Assembly (NCBI RefSeq): GCF_002836355.1
Contig: NZ_PJCA01000031.1
Coordinates: forward strand, 868,001-932,000
Length of the DNA stretch: 64,000 nucleotides
Reading direction: 5' to 3'
Source: Moritella sp. Urea-trap-13
GTDB taxonomy: Bacteria; Pseudomonadota; Gammaproteobacteria; Enterobacterales; Moritellaceae
Part shown: piece after piece, positions 57,601 through 64,000 of the stretch
Numbering within the stretch: the stretch's first letter is position 1
Layout: each line of letters begins with the position of its first letter
The notes under the pieces: generated by a model
What the model was told of the DNA's origin: nothing
Database searches by the model: none
The model's input: only the letters and a program-made list of their open reading frames with translations
Translations under genes and position numbers: made by a program

Positions 57601-57703
57601 TTAAGTACTTAGCATAAAAGCAGCTGGGCGAATCAATAAACCAATTAATAACGCGATGCCACCACGACTGGCTAATAAAGCTAGTTTTTTATTAAAGTTC
57701 GGT
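57601..57703 (-). pseudogene. doxX remnant
   Basis: The minus strand reads TLIKKL-like residues, then LALLASRGGIALLIGLLIRP and AAFMLST-stop. These match the first codons and the GGIALLIGLLVRPAALMLSI stretch of the intact DoxX at 59.4-59.8 kb, with about 70 residues deleted between and a premature end. It sits between pirin 1 and a copy of the doxX promoter. Confidence 0.85.
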
Positions 57704-57800
57704 GTTTAAGCTCGTTGTATTTGTTCAATGGAGTTATTATATTTAAAGGCAATAATAAATAATAACGGTAAAATATGATCATTCAGTTCAAAACATTTGA
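57704..57800 (-). promoter_or_regulatory. duplicate of the doxX/LysR promoter region (copy 1)
   Basis: This stretch matches 59860-59957 closely, including CGTTGTATTTGTTCAATG, a minus-strand TATAAT (57741-57736) and the AATAATAACGGT block. The minus-strand -35 region is poor, as in activator-dependent promoters. It would drive pirin 1, the nitroreductase and GS-HQR. No LysR gene follows on the other side; the end of tauE lies there instead. Confidence 0.65.
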
Positions 57801-57860
57801 ATTGATGACACCCTATAATAATAGGCTGTTTCTTTTAGGTATAACGATCAATAGCACAAG

Positions 57861-58591
57861 CTACTTCATTATGATTAACCAAAAACCTAAGAGTAAAAGT
57901 AAATAATTCATTATGGTTAAAAATAGCTGTTTGTTTAATTTGGTGTTAATTTTTACGCCAAGCCAATTACCAAATAAAGCCAGTGGAATAAATGCCATTG
58001 CCGTTAAAATAACTTCCCCTGTTAACATCCCCAAAGCGCTTACTCCAATGAGTTTGAAAACATTCATCAAGGCAAAGAATGCCGAAGCGGTAGCAATGAA
58101 TTCTGCAGGCGATAACCCGATAGCACTAAAATAAATAATAATAGGCGGCCCACCTGCATGAACTAAACTGCTGGTGATAGCTGAAAAAATCGACATCATC
58201 AAAGCACCCACTTTATTATTCAAAGCGGTGAGTGTTACTTGTTTGAACATTATATTTTTGAGTGAAAAAACAATACAGATGATGCCAATAATGAATTGAA
58301 GCTGTTCAGCATTAATAAAATCTATGATCAGATAAGCAACCCCTACTCCAAGAATAGCGCCAGGAATAAGCGACATTAATAAGCGATGGTCCCATTTTTC
58401 CAATAACTTCTTACACTTAATATGTCGCCAACAATGAGTAAAGGCAACATTAATGCAATGGCTTCAGTTGCGGGTAATTTGATCATTAAAAGAGGCACAG
58501 CTAAAACGCCAAGAGCCCCTGCAAAAGCTGATTTTGAAACTCCTATCAGCACAACAACGGTTGCGATTAATACAATCGTTATTATGTCCAT
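57861..58591 (-). pseudogene. TauE/SafE family anion exporter, interrupted by a frameshift
   Basis: The first part (from 58591, MDIITIVLIATVVVLIGVSK to VRSYWK) and the second part (KWDHRLLMSLIPGAILGVG onward) lie in different frames. One extra A in the A5 run at minus-strand 58399-58395 would join them as SYWKKWDHRLL and give a normal protein of about 242 residues with eight helices. The family exports sulfite or organosulfonates. The ATG is 1 base after the stop of pirin 2, so it is coupled. Could be a sequencing error, a recent mutation or slippage-prone expression. Confidence 0.88.
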
Positions 58592-58592
58592 A

Positions 58593-59288
58593 TTAATGTT
58601 GCGTCGGTAATTCAAACCACATTGCTTCAAGCGTTGATATTGCTTCAATCTTAAGTGTTTCAGACGGCTCTACTGAAAACGCATCTCCAGCGGCAAACTT
58701 TTCACCATCTACGGTTAATTCGCCCTTAATAATATGTAAATACCCAAGGTGTTTACCAGAGTCTAATTTGAAAATTTCTTTTTCCTGTAAAACTAAACGA
58801 GATAAACTTGCCTCTTGTTGAATTGAAATCGAGCCGTCTTTTCCATTAGCCGTGATCAGCGGAGTTAAAGCGCCTTTTTGTGGGATATTTTTTTGTTCAT
58901 AGCGAGGTTTAATACCCATTTTATTGGGTTCGATCCAAATCTGAAAAAATTTAACATCTTCTGTATTTGAAGCATTATATTCTGAATGCACAACACCCGT
59001 GCCTGCGCTCATACGCTGAATTTCCCCTACTGATACTATATGTTCATTACCTTCGCTGTCTTTATGCTTCAACGAACCTTGAGTAACATAAGAAATAATT
59101 TCCATATCGCGATGACTGTGTGCACCAAAACCTTCCCCCGGTGCAACGGTATCGTCATTAATAACACGTAATACAGATACGCCCATGTGTTTTGGATCAT
59201 AATAATTAGCAAATGAAAAACTATGTTTACTGTCTAACCAGCCATGGTTGGCTACGCCTCTATCCTCAGAATTTCTGATATATTTCAT
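58593..59288 (-). CDS. pirin family protein, YhaK-like (copy 2)
   Basis: A 231-residue bicupin. Metal ligands are in GFGAHSHRDMEIISYV and GVVHSEYN, as in E. coli YhhW/YhaK. Start MKYIRNSEDRG; HGWLDSKHSFSFANYYDP is the usual family opening. It lies between doxX and tauE and is part of the YhaJ-type locus. Likely a quercetinase-like or redox-sensing protein. Confidence 0.94.
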   Translation of the reverse strand: MKYIRNSEDRGVANHGWLDSKHSFSFANYYDPKHMGVSVLRVINDDTVAPGEGFGAHSHRDMEIISYVTQGSLKHKDSEGNEHIVSVGEIQRMSAGTGVVHSEYNASNTEDVKFFQIWIEPNKMGIKPRYEQKNIPQKGALTPLITANGKDGSISIQQEASLSRLVLQEKEIFKLDSGKHLGYLHIIKGELTVDGEKFAAGDAFSVEPSETLKIEAISTLEAMWFELPTQH

Positions 59289-59321
59289 GATGATTTCTCT
59301 ACTTTAAATTTGTTGTATTCT

Positions 59322-59347
59322 ATCGACCGATGATGAACATCGACCGA
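59322..59347 (-). promoter_or_regulatory. conserved element upstream of pirin 2
   Basis: On the minus strand TCGGTCGAT is repeated directly, separated by GTTCATCA, within the 100-base doxX-pirin gap. The same element precedes pirin 1. It may be a protein site or an mRNA processing/stability structure (CGATG and CATCG can pair). Confidence 0.5.
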
Positions 59348-59388
59348 GGTAAATTAGTTTTGTTAGGCTTATGTAGTTAATTCAGTGT

Positions 59389-59835
59389 TTAGCCTAAACG
59401 CTGTTTTAATACGTTATCCAGTGCTACCTTGCCTGCGCCACTAAACATCAATGAAACTGATGCCGCTAATAACGCAAGACCAAATTCGTAACCGTTATTG
59501 CTCATAAACAAGCCATTGGCAAAATGAACACTAAAGATGGCCACTAACATGGTAATGCTTAGCATCAAAGCCGCTGGACGAACGAGTAAACCAATTAATA
59601 ATGCGATGCCACCTAAGAATTCCGCACCACCAGCTAATAAAGCCATGTAATACCCAGGTTCTAAACCAATTGATGCCATCCATTGACCCGTTCCTTCTAA
59701 ACCATAACCACCGAATAAGCCAAATAGTTTTTGCGCGCCATGTGCCATAAAAATGATTGCGATAGGTAATCTCAATGCTAATGTTGAATAACCCGCGTTT
59801 GTTGATACTAATTTTTTGATTAATGTAATGTTCAT
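59389..59835 (-). CDS. DoxX family membrane protein (YqjF-like)
   Basis: A 148-residue, four-helix protein: FMAHGAQKLFGLFGGYGLEG, GGAEFLGGIALLIGLLVRPA and LALLAASVSLMFSGAGKVALD. In E. coli the equivalent yqjF is the main YhaJ target, known from dinitrotoluene biosensor work. Here it is the first gene divergent from a YhaJ-like regulator. Function is not known beyond a link to quinone and aromatic stress. Confidence 0.92.
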   Translation of the reverse strand: MNITLIKKLVSTNAGYSTLALRLPIAIIFMAHGAQKLFGLFGGYGLEGTGQWMASIGLEPGYYMALLAGGAEFLGGIALLIGLLVRPAALMLSITMLVAIFSVHFANGLFMSNNGYEFGLALLAASVSLMFSGAGKVALDNVLKQRLG

Positions 59836-59859
59836 GATATGTCTTCCTAAGCTTGTGGT

Positions 59860-59957
59860 TAAAGTTCGTTGTATTTGTTCAATGAAGCTATTATATTTAA
59901 AGAGAACAATGAATAATAACGGTTAAATTTGACCATTTAGTTCAAAAGGATTGATGT
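59860..59957 (-). promoter_or_regulatory. intergenic promoter between doxX and the LysR gene (copy 2)
   Basis: On the minus strand TATAAT (59895-59890) lies about 60 bases before the doxX ATG with a weak -35, and the upstream block ACCGTTATTATTCATT is conserved in the copy at 57.7-57.8 kb. Divergent LysR regulation from here is the usual arrangement. Exact LysR box unproven. Confidence 0.6.
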
Positions 59958-60866
59958 ATGAGTTCCCCAATAACATTGGATGCTTTAAAGGTGCTTGATG
60001 CCATTGAGCGGAAAAAGAGTTTTGCTGCCGCTGCCGATGAATTATTTCGCGTGCCATCAGCCATTTCCTATACAGTAAATAAACTTGAGGACGATCTGGG
60101 TATCGCATTATTTGACCGGAGTAAGCGAAAAGCAGAACTCACGACGGTTGGAAAGATGATCATAGAGCAAGGTCGGCTGATATTAAAAGCCACTGACGAG
60201 TTAACGCATATGGCAAAACAATCTGCTGATGGCTGGGAGTCTGAATTACGTATTTGTATCGATAGTGTCTTACTGTTTCAGCCTATTTATACGCTAATTG
60301 CACAATTTCAGAAGGAATATCCATGGATTAATATTCGCGTATCTGAAGAAGTTTTTGGTGGTACGTGGGATTCATTGGTGGCTGACCGCTCTGATCTGAT
60401 TATTGGTGCCACAGGCGATCCATATAATAGTGACTTTGCAGTTCATCCCCTAGGTGACATTGATTTTGTTTTTGCTGTAGCAAATGATCATCCATTAGTT
60501 AACGAGCAGCCACCTGTTTCAAATAAAACGATAAAAGAATATCCCTCTATCGTGGTGGCTGATAGCTCACGCAATTTACCAGGTCGTTCGGCTGGTTTAC
60601 TTGATGGGCAATCACGTATTACGGTACCTACGGTTGAGAAAAAGATAGAGGCTCACTTACTTGGTTTAGGTGTGGGATATTTGCCACTTTTCCGAATTGA
60701 AGCGCAACTCGAATCAGGAGAACTAGTTACCATACCACTCGCCAATGATGAGAGTAGAAACAGTGAATTAAGCATGGCTTGGCGAAAAGACAATCAAGGT
60801 AAAGCGCTGGCATGGTTTGTTAACAGTATTCAAGAAATGGCTGCTGAGTTAATCGAACCATCGTAA
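59958..60866 (+). CDS. yhaJ: LysR family regulator, YhaJ-like
   Basis: A 302-residue LysR protein whose start (ITLDALKVLDAIERKKSFAA) and HTH (ADELFRVPSAISYTVNKLEDD) match E. coli YhaJ, as do FDRSKRKAELTTVGKMI and the C-terminal MAWRKDNQGKALAW. YhaJ senses quinones or products of nitroaromatics and activates yqjF and others. It is divergent from doxX. No ribosome site stronger than AAGGATTGATGT precedes the ATG. Confidence 0.88.
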   Translation: MSSPITLDALKVLDAIERKKSFAAAADELFRVPSAISYTVNKLEDDLGIALFDRSKRKAELTTVGKMIIEQGRLILKATDELTHMAKQSADGWESELRICIDSVLLFQPIYTLIAQFQKEYPWINIRVSEEVFGGTWDSLVADRSDLIIGATGDPYNSDFAVHPLGDIDFVFAVANDHPLVNEQPPVSNKTIKEYPSIVVADSSRNLPGRSAGLLDGQSRITVPTVEKKIEAHLLGLGVGYLPLFRIEAQLESGELVTIPLANDESRNSELSMAWRKDNQGKALAWFVNSIQEMAAELIEPS

Positions 60867-60910
60867 AATAATATAATCACCATTTGTTCACACCTATGTG
60901 TTCATGACAT

Positions 60911-60930
60911 TACCTCCATGGAAGGAGGTA
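60911..60930. repeat. 7-bp inverted repeat TACCTCC/GGAGGTA
   Basis: The arms flank ATGGAA, about 45 bases after the LysR stop. It contains a perfect ribosome-site sequence on both strands but no open frame begins after it. Confidence 0.5.
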
Positions 60931-60952
60931 CATAGGTTTTGTCTGGAACTGA

Positions 60953-60987
60953 AAAATCCAGTCTATGTGAATAGACTGGATTTTTTA
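60953..60987. terminator. bidirectional terminator between the LysR and NmrA-like genes
   Basis: AAAATCCAGTCTAT pairs with ATAGACTGGATTTT around GTGA, with A/T runs on both sides. Strong stem, suited to both converging genes. Confidence 0.93.
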
Positions 60988-61027
60988 TCCATAAAGGATT
61001 CAGTTAATACCTAAACTCTTTAGTGAT

Positions 61028-61906
61028 TTATACAAACGCCGCTTTGTTGGCTGCAATAAAATCTTTTAATTGCGTTAATGGACGTCCTAATAATTGTTCT
61101 CCATCAGGGCTGACTACTGCCGCCTGATTCGTTGCAAATACTTCAAATAATTCTAACATGCCTTCAGCTTGCCATTGTGGCCAGCCTGTCGATAAAAGTG
61201 ACTCTAATGTTTGCTCTGGTGTTGGTGAAACATACGCCACGTCTTTACCCGTAACATCAGTAAATACTTTTGCCATGTCTTTACCTGTTAATAGTTCTGG
61301 GCCTGTAACATTATAAGCTTTGTTGTCATGTCCTGATGTGGTTAATACATTTGCAGCCATTTCACCAATATCGGCAACATTTAAAGGGGCGAAGTTACCG
61401 TCACGAACGCCAAAGTATAAGCCTCCTTGTTTAACACCGTCTGCCCAACCAAAAAAGTTATCTTGGAAGAAAATAGTACGTAGATGAGTCCAATTAAGAC
61501 CTGATTGCTCTAAATATTTTTCACCTGCTCTAAATTGCTTAGCAAATAAAATCGCTTCATATTCAGCGCCAACAACCGAGTAGAATAAAAATTGCTGAAC
61601 TGTACCTGCTTGTACTGCTGCATCAATAGCGTTTTTAGCATGTTGCTCCCTTTCTTCAACATTACCCGGTATCATAAATACTTTAGTCACACCTTCATAA
61701 GCGGCCGTTAACGTCTCTGGCTTATCAAGGTCAATAATAACGGTTTCGATTGATGGAAATTTTTTCTTTAACTCTGCTGTTTTATCAGCACTACGTACAG
61801 CAGCGCGAATTGTATTTTTAGCATCTTGTTTTTTAACTAAAGATTCGATAGTCGCAACACCGTTATTTCCCGCAGCACCAATAATTAAAGTTGTTTGATT
61901 GTTCAT
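61028..61906 (-). CDS. NmrA-like/QOR2-type NAD(P)-binding protein
   Basis: From the ATG at 61906 (GGAG seven bases upstream) the product is 292 residues: Rossmann start TTLIIGAAGNNGVATIESLV (about 4-23), RAAVRSADKTAEL, VIIDLDKPETL, and NFFGW followed by a variable C-terminal part with TGPELLTGKDMAKVF. The extended-SDR family includes the quinone reductase QorB and the redox sensor NmrA. With the YhaJ-type locus converging on it, a quinone-linked role is possible but unproven. The catalytic Tyr/Lys of classical SDRs is not evident. Confidence 0.88.
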   Translation of the reverse strand: MNNQTTLIIGAAGNNGVATIESLVKKQDAKNTIRAAVRSADKTAELKKKFPSIETVIIDLDKPETLTAAYEGVTKVFMIPGNVEEREQHAKNAIDAAVQAGTVQQFLFYSVVGAEYEAILFAKQFRAGEKYLEQSGLNWTHLRTIFFQDNFFGWADGVKQGGLYFGVRDGNFAPLNVADIGEMAANVLTTSGHDNKAYNVTGPELLTGKDMAKVFTDVTGKDVAYVSPTPEQTLESLLSTGWPQWQAEGMLELFEVFATNQAAVVSPDGEQLLGRPLTQLKDFIAANKAAFV

Positions 61907-62067
61907 AATTTTTCTCCAAAGTTTATCTAACATTTAATTCATCCTAAAGGCTGTTCGCCTTTTTTTAAGTAGTATCTAGTTGATGGATGTATCTTAAAAT
62001 AAAAATGAAATAAAAAATAACGCAACAATTTGACGAATAGATTCAAAATATTTGAAGTTAATGTATA

Positions 62068-62080
62068 GCTAACGCCCAGC
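62068..62080 (-). repeat. attC right-end-like motif (5)
   Basis: GCTGGGCGTTAGC on the minus strand directly follows the transposase remnant. Core GTTAGCT is one base off the GTTRRRY pattern. Confidence 0.3.
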
Positions 62081-62222
62081 ACAACGTCGTAGTAATTTCC
62101 GCGTCGACTCATGCTCTGCATTATCTGATGTCGCCAAAGGTTTTGACAGAACTGCCTGCTTGTATAATGGCAACCCTGCTCAGAATGGAACATCACGCCT
62201 TTTGGCTTACCTCTGAACTCAA
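62081..62222 (-). pseudogene. IS3-family transposase (OrfB) fragment
   Basis: The minus strand reads FRGKPKGVMFHSEQGCHYTS and LWRHQIMQSMSRRGNYYD, the well-known IS3-family HSDQGxxYTS ... QSMSRRGNCWDN region that carries the second catalytic aspartate (here Glu in HSEQG). A stop codon lies just upstream and the similarity ends after NYYD. Only about 46 codons remain. No inverted repeats were identified. Confidence 0.85.
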
Positions 62223-62228
62223 ATTAGA

Positions 62229-62290
62229 GAAAGGCTCGGGCTTGTTCAACACCCGAATAAGGTGTCGGCTGCGCAGCAAGGTAAACGGTC
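62229..62290. repeat. interspersed palindromic repeat, copy C
   Basis: AAGGCTCGGGCTTGTTCAAC, then ACCCGAATAAGGTGTCGG and CTGCGCAGCAAGG. The unit aligns along about 48 bases with copy A (46.57 kb) and at both ends with copy B (47.52 kb). It borders the IS3 remnant. The rest of the 230-base gap to the next gene shows nothing else. Confidence 0.65.
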
Positions 62291-62425
62291 AACGACTATT
62301 GATGACGATACTTGCGATTCGACTAACACAAAGACTTCAAGATTATTAAAGGATGGTATTTCTAAGAGAGGCTAAAACTAAATTGAGCATTTACGGTATC
62401 ACGTTCAAAGGCGTTGTAATCCCAC

Positions 62426-63001
62426 TTATTTAGGCTTTTCTTCGTGAACAAGCATGTCCATGAATTTTTCAAACCGCCTTAGTCTGGTTTCGGGTTTCTT
62501 CGCACTTATCAATCCGTACGCGATAACATAACGGCTCGATTTATTGAGCGTTTCAAAAAACTGTTTTACTATCGGCTGATTTTCTAGTGCTGCAATGAAA
62601 TCTGCGGGCACTTCCATTTCACTTACCACATAGGCGTTTTCCCAACGACCGTCAGCTTTTGCGGCATGAACATGCACAAATCCAGATGCCTGCATTCGGT
62701 CTGCGTTTATCAAACGTTCGACATGCTCTGTATTCCTTTTGGACCAGTTACTTCGTTTTGTTCTGGGAGTTAAGCGCTGAAGGTAGGCTTGATCATCAAT
62801 TGACTTTTTCACACCGTCAATCCAGCCCCAGCACAAAACCTCTATCACGACATCATTCCAAGTGACACTTTGGATCCCAGAGTTTTTCTTAAATATCTTT
62901 ACCCACAACTCACTTTCAATGGCGTGATTCACCTTTAGCCACTTGCAGAGATCTTTCGGTGTTGCAAATGACATGATTCTCAATGGGTCTGGTTCAGGCA
63001 T
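62426..63001 (-). CDS. YdeI/OmpD-associated family protein
   Basis: A 191-residue protein with the family pattern: ELWVKIFKKNSG, VLCWGWIDGVKKSIDDQAYL, QRLTPRTKRSNWSKRN and a C-terminal segment rich in Arg/Lys (RLRRFEKFMDML). It resembles the bacteriocin-protection YdeI group, whose activity is not known. I use the ATG at 63001 (GAGG ten bases upstream); MSFATPKDL nine codons later is an alternative. It is the last gene of the accessory stretch. Confidence 0.85.
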   Translation of the reverse strand: MPEPDPLRIMSFATPKDLCKWLKVNHAIESELWVKIFKKNSGIQSVTWNDVVIEVLCWGWIDGVKKSIDDQAYLQRLTPRTKRSNWSKRNTEHVERLINADRMQASGFVHVHAAKADGRWENAYVVSEMEVPADFIAALENQPIVKQFFETLNKSSRYVIAYGLISAKKPETRLRRFEKFMDMLVHEEKPK

Positions 63002-63019
63002 CTAATTAGATCCTCTTCG

Positions 63020-63047
63020 GCATAACGCCGCATTCACTATTAAGGTG
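63020..63047 (-). repeat. attC right-end-like motif (6)
   Basis: On the minus strand CACCTTAATAGTGAATGCGG leads to CGTTATGC, ending about 19 bases before the YdeI gene. The core GTTATGC is like that of Vibrio repeats. It lies after the selO stop and may mark the right border of the cassette-like region. Confidence 0.35.
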
Positions 63048-63077
63048 TTTCTGGCACTACTTTTTTAGTCCAAAGAA

Positions 63078-64000
63078 TCACGACGAACAACTAAGATGGG
63101 ACAATCCCCCCACCTCAAAGAACTCAGGCGGTTTCAACCTATAGTATTTATCCTCTAGCTCCTTCGACTGCTCTGCATATGGCTGTGTCATCACATCCTG
63201 CAGCTCTCGAATTAAAGAGTAATTACCCGCAGTTGCTTGCTGATAAGCCGGCATAACAAACCACTCTCGCAAAATGTACTTTGGGTTGACGAGCTTCATC
63301 TGCCTAGATATTTCCTCACTGGTTCGGGGCGACGTAGCATTCGCGTCACTAGAACTGTTGAGGAGCATTTTCCATTTTTCGAGCCACTCTGCCCAGTACT
63401 TGTCCAACTCTTTGCTGTCTGTATCATCCGCCACATCATTGTATAAGTTATCGTATAAGCTATTGTAGAAACTTTTCTTGAGTGGGCCAATGTCGTCGGG
63501 TATCGACGACAACTCGCGGAAGAAAATAGTGTAATCGATAGGCGCTTGCATCATCAGTGTTTCTAGCTCGCGGATCAGTTCGTTACAACGTGTCTGGTGA
63601 GACTCGGTGTTCAAAGTGCCTGTATCCAGATCTAGATCCAGCCCCAGCTTGGCTGCCCACATCTTGTTCATTTGCGTGTGCATTACTTTCGAAAATCCAC
63701 TTTGAATCTCGTCGAGCGCTAGCAAATAGTCCTGATTTGATACCAGCAACGGCCGTAACGCCGAACAAAACATGCCGAAGTTGCTTTGCGCTGCGTTTGG
63801 TTGGTTCATGAACGAGAAGTGATGACCGCCACCCGTCCAAGGCTGATAATGCGGGTTAAATACATCGCAAAAGCCAAAGGGACCATAATCAAGTGTAAAG
63901 CCACCGACTGCGCAGTTGTCGCTGTTGAAGTTACCCTGGCAAAAGCCGACGCGGATCCAGTTCGCCACAAGTGACGTGAGGCGGCTACGAAACTCGCGTG
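63078..64000 (-). CDS. selO: protein adenylyltransferase SelO (YdiU), C-terminal part, runs off window
   Basis: The open frame continues to the window edge, giving about 306 codons. [18 protein letters not shown] is the kinase-like catalytic-loop region (normally GFxHGxxNxDN), and [15 protein letters not shown] holds the metal-binding DYGPFGF motif. Further parts are [23 protein letters not shown] and the end SHLSCSS, like the CSS tail of the family. SelO transfers AMP to redox proteins. The His of HGxxN is Gln here (CQGNFN). The gene seems slightly richer in G/C than its neighbours. The first in-frame start candidate in the window, a GTG at 63968, is internal. Confidence 0.93.
   Translation of the reverse strand, partial: REFRSRLTSLVANWIRVGFCQGNFNSDNCAVGGFTLDYGPFGFCDVFNPHYQPWTGGGHHFSFMNQPNAAQSNFGMFCSALRPLLVSNQDYLLALDEIQSGFSKVMHTQMNKMWAAKLGLDLDLDTGTLNTESHQTRCNELIRELETLMMQAPIDYTIFFRELSSIPDDIGPLKKSFYNSLYDNLYNDVADDTDSKELDKYWAEWLEKWKMLLNSSSDANATSPRTSEEISRQMKLVNPKYILREWFVMPAYQQATAGNYSLIRELQDVMTQPYAEQSKELEDKYYRLKPPEFFEVGGLSHLSCSS

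Overview
The window looks like a chromosomal segment of a marine, cold-water gammaproteobacterium with about 40% G+C judged by eye. Gene content and order (a bioA/bioBFCD divergon, asnS, ydjA-fadH-sppA-ansA, punC/punR, pepT, purT, a NupC-type transporter, fadD) and the many A/T-rich codons suit a Moritella-like member of the Alteromonadales/Vibrionales grade. That assignment is an inference, not a database result. No tRNA, rRNA, CRISPR array or intact mobile element was seen.

1-4.4 kb holds the tail of an envelope/lipid locus: the start of an MMPL-type RND exporter, an HCF136/YCF48-like secreted protein, an AraC-type regulator and an orphan 458-residue membrane protein. 4.5-9.7 kb is the complete late biotin pathway: bioB-bioF-bioC-bioD on the minus strand, bioA divergent, and a probable BirA operator between them. 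9.9-12.2 kb holds a small membrane protein, asnS with a strong terminator, and a tiny HTH-like protein.

12.4-15.9 kb is a one-strand neutral-lipid storage locus: an HSL-type esterase, a WS/DGAT acyltransferase with an altered active-site motif, a PHA-granule-type small protein and an LRAT-fold protein. 15.9-22.3 kb keeps the ydjA/sppA/ansA neighbourhood known from E. coli with fadH placed inside it. 22.4-36.2 kb is housekeeping and transport: punC/punR, a large DUF748 (AsmA-like) protein, pepT, purT, a nucleoside transporter, a LysR regulator and fadD. 36.3-46.4 kb holds secreted and redox proteins (Zn-phospholipase C-like, cupredoxin, PhyH, YkgJ, metallo-beta-lactamase fold, GFA, a membrane diguanylate cyclase, RlpA-like lipoprotein) and a zinc-finger/FAD-monooxygenase fusion.

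46.6-63 kb is accessory DNA. Almost all genes lie on the minus strand and are small and cassette-like: yefM-yoeB, DUF805, acetyltransferases including a CatB-type chloramphenicol acetyltransferase, GFA, GST, PhzF, NnrU and VOC. Several are preceded by motifs resembling the right end of integron attC sites. There are gene remnants (a diguanylate cyclase piece, a doxX piece, an IS3 transposase piece), interspersed palindromic repeats and an octanucleotide tandem repeat. At 55-60.9 kb lies a partly duplicated locus equivalent to the E. coli yhaJ/yhaK/yqjF/yqjG genes: a YhaJ-like LysR regulator, DoxX, two pirins, a RutE-like nitroreductase, a glutathionyl-hydroquinone reductase and a frameshifted TauE exporter. 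It looks like a quinone/aromatic-compound defence regulon with two copies of the same promoter. The window ends inside selO.
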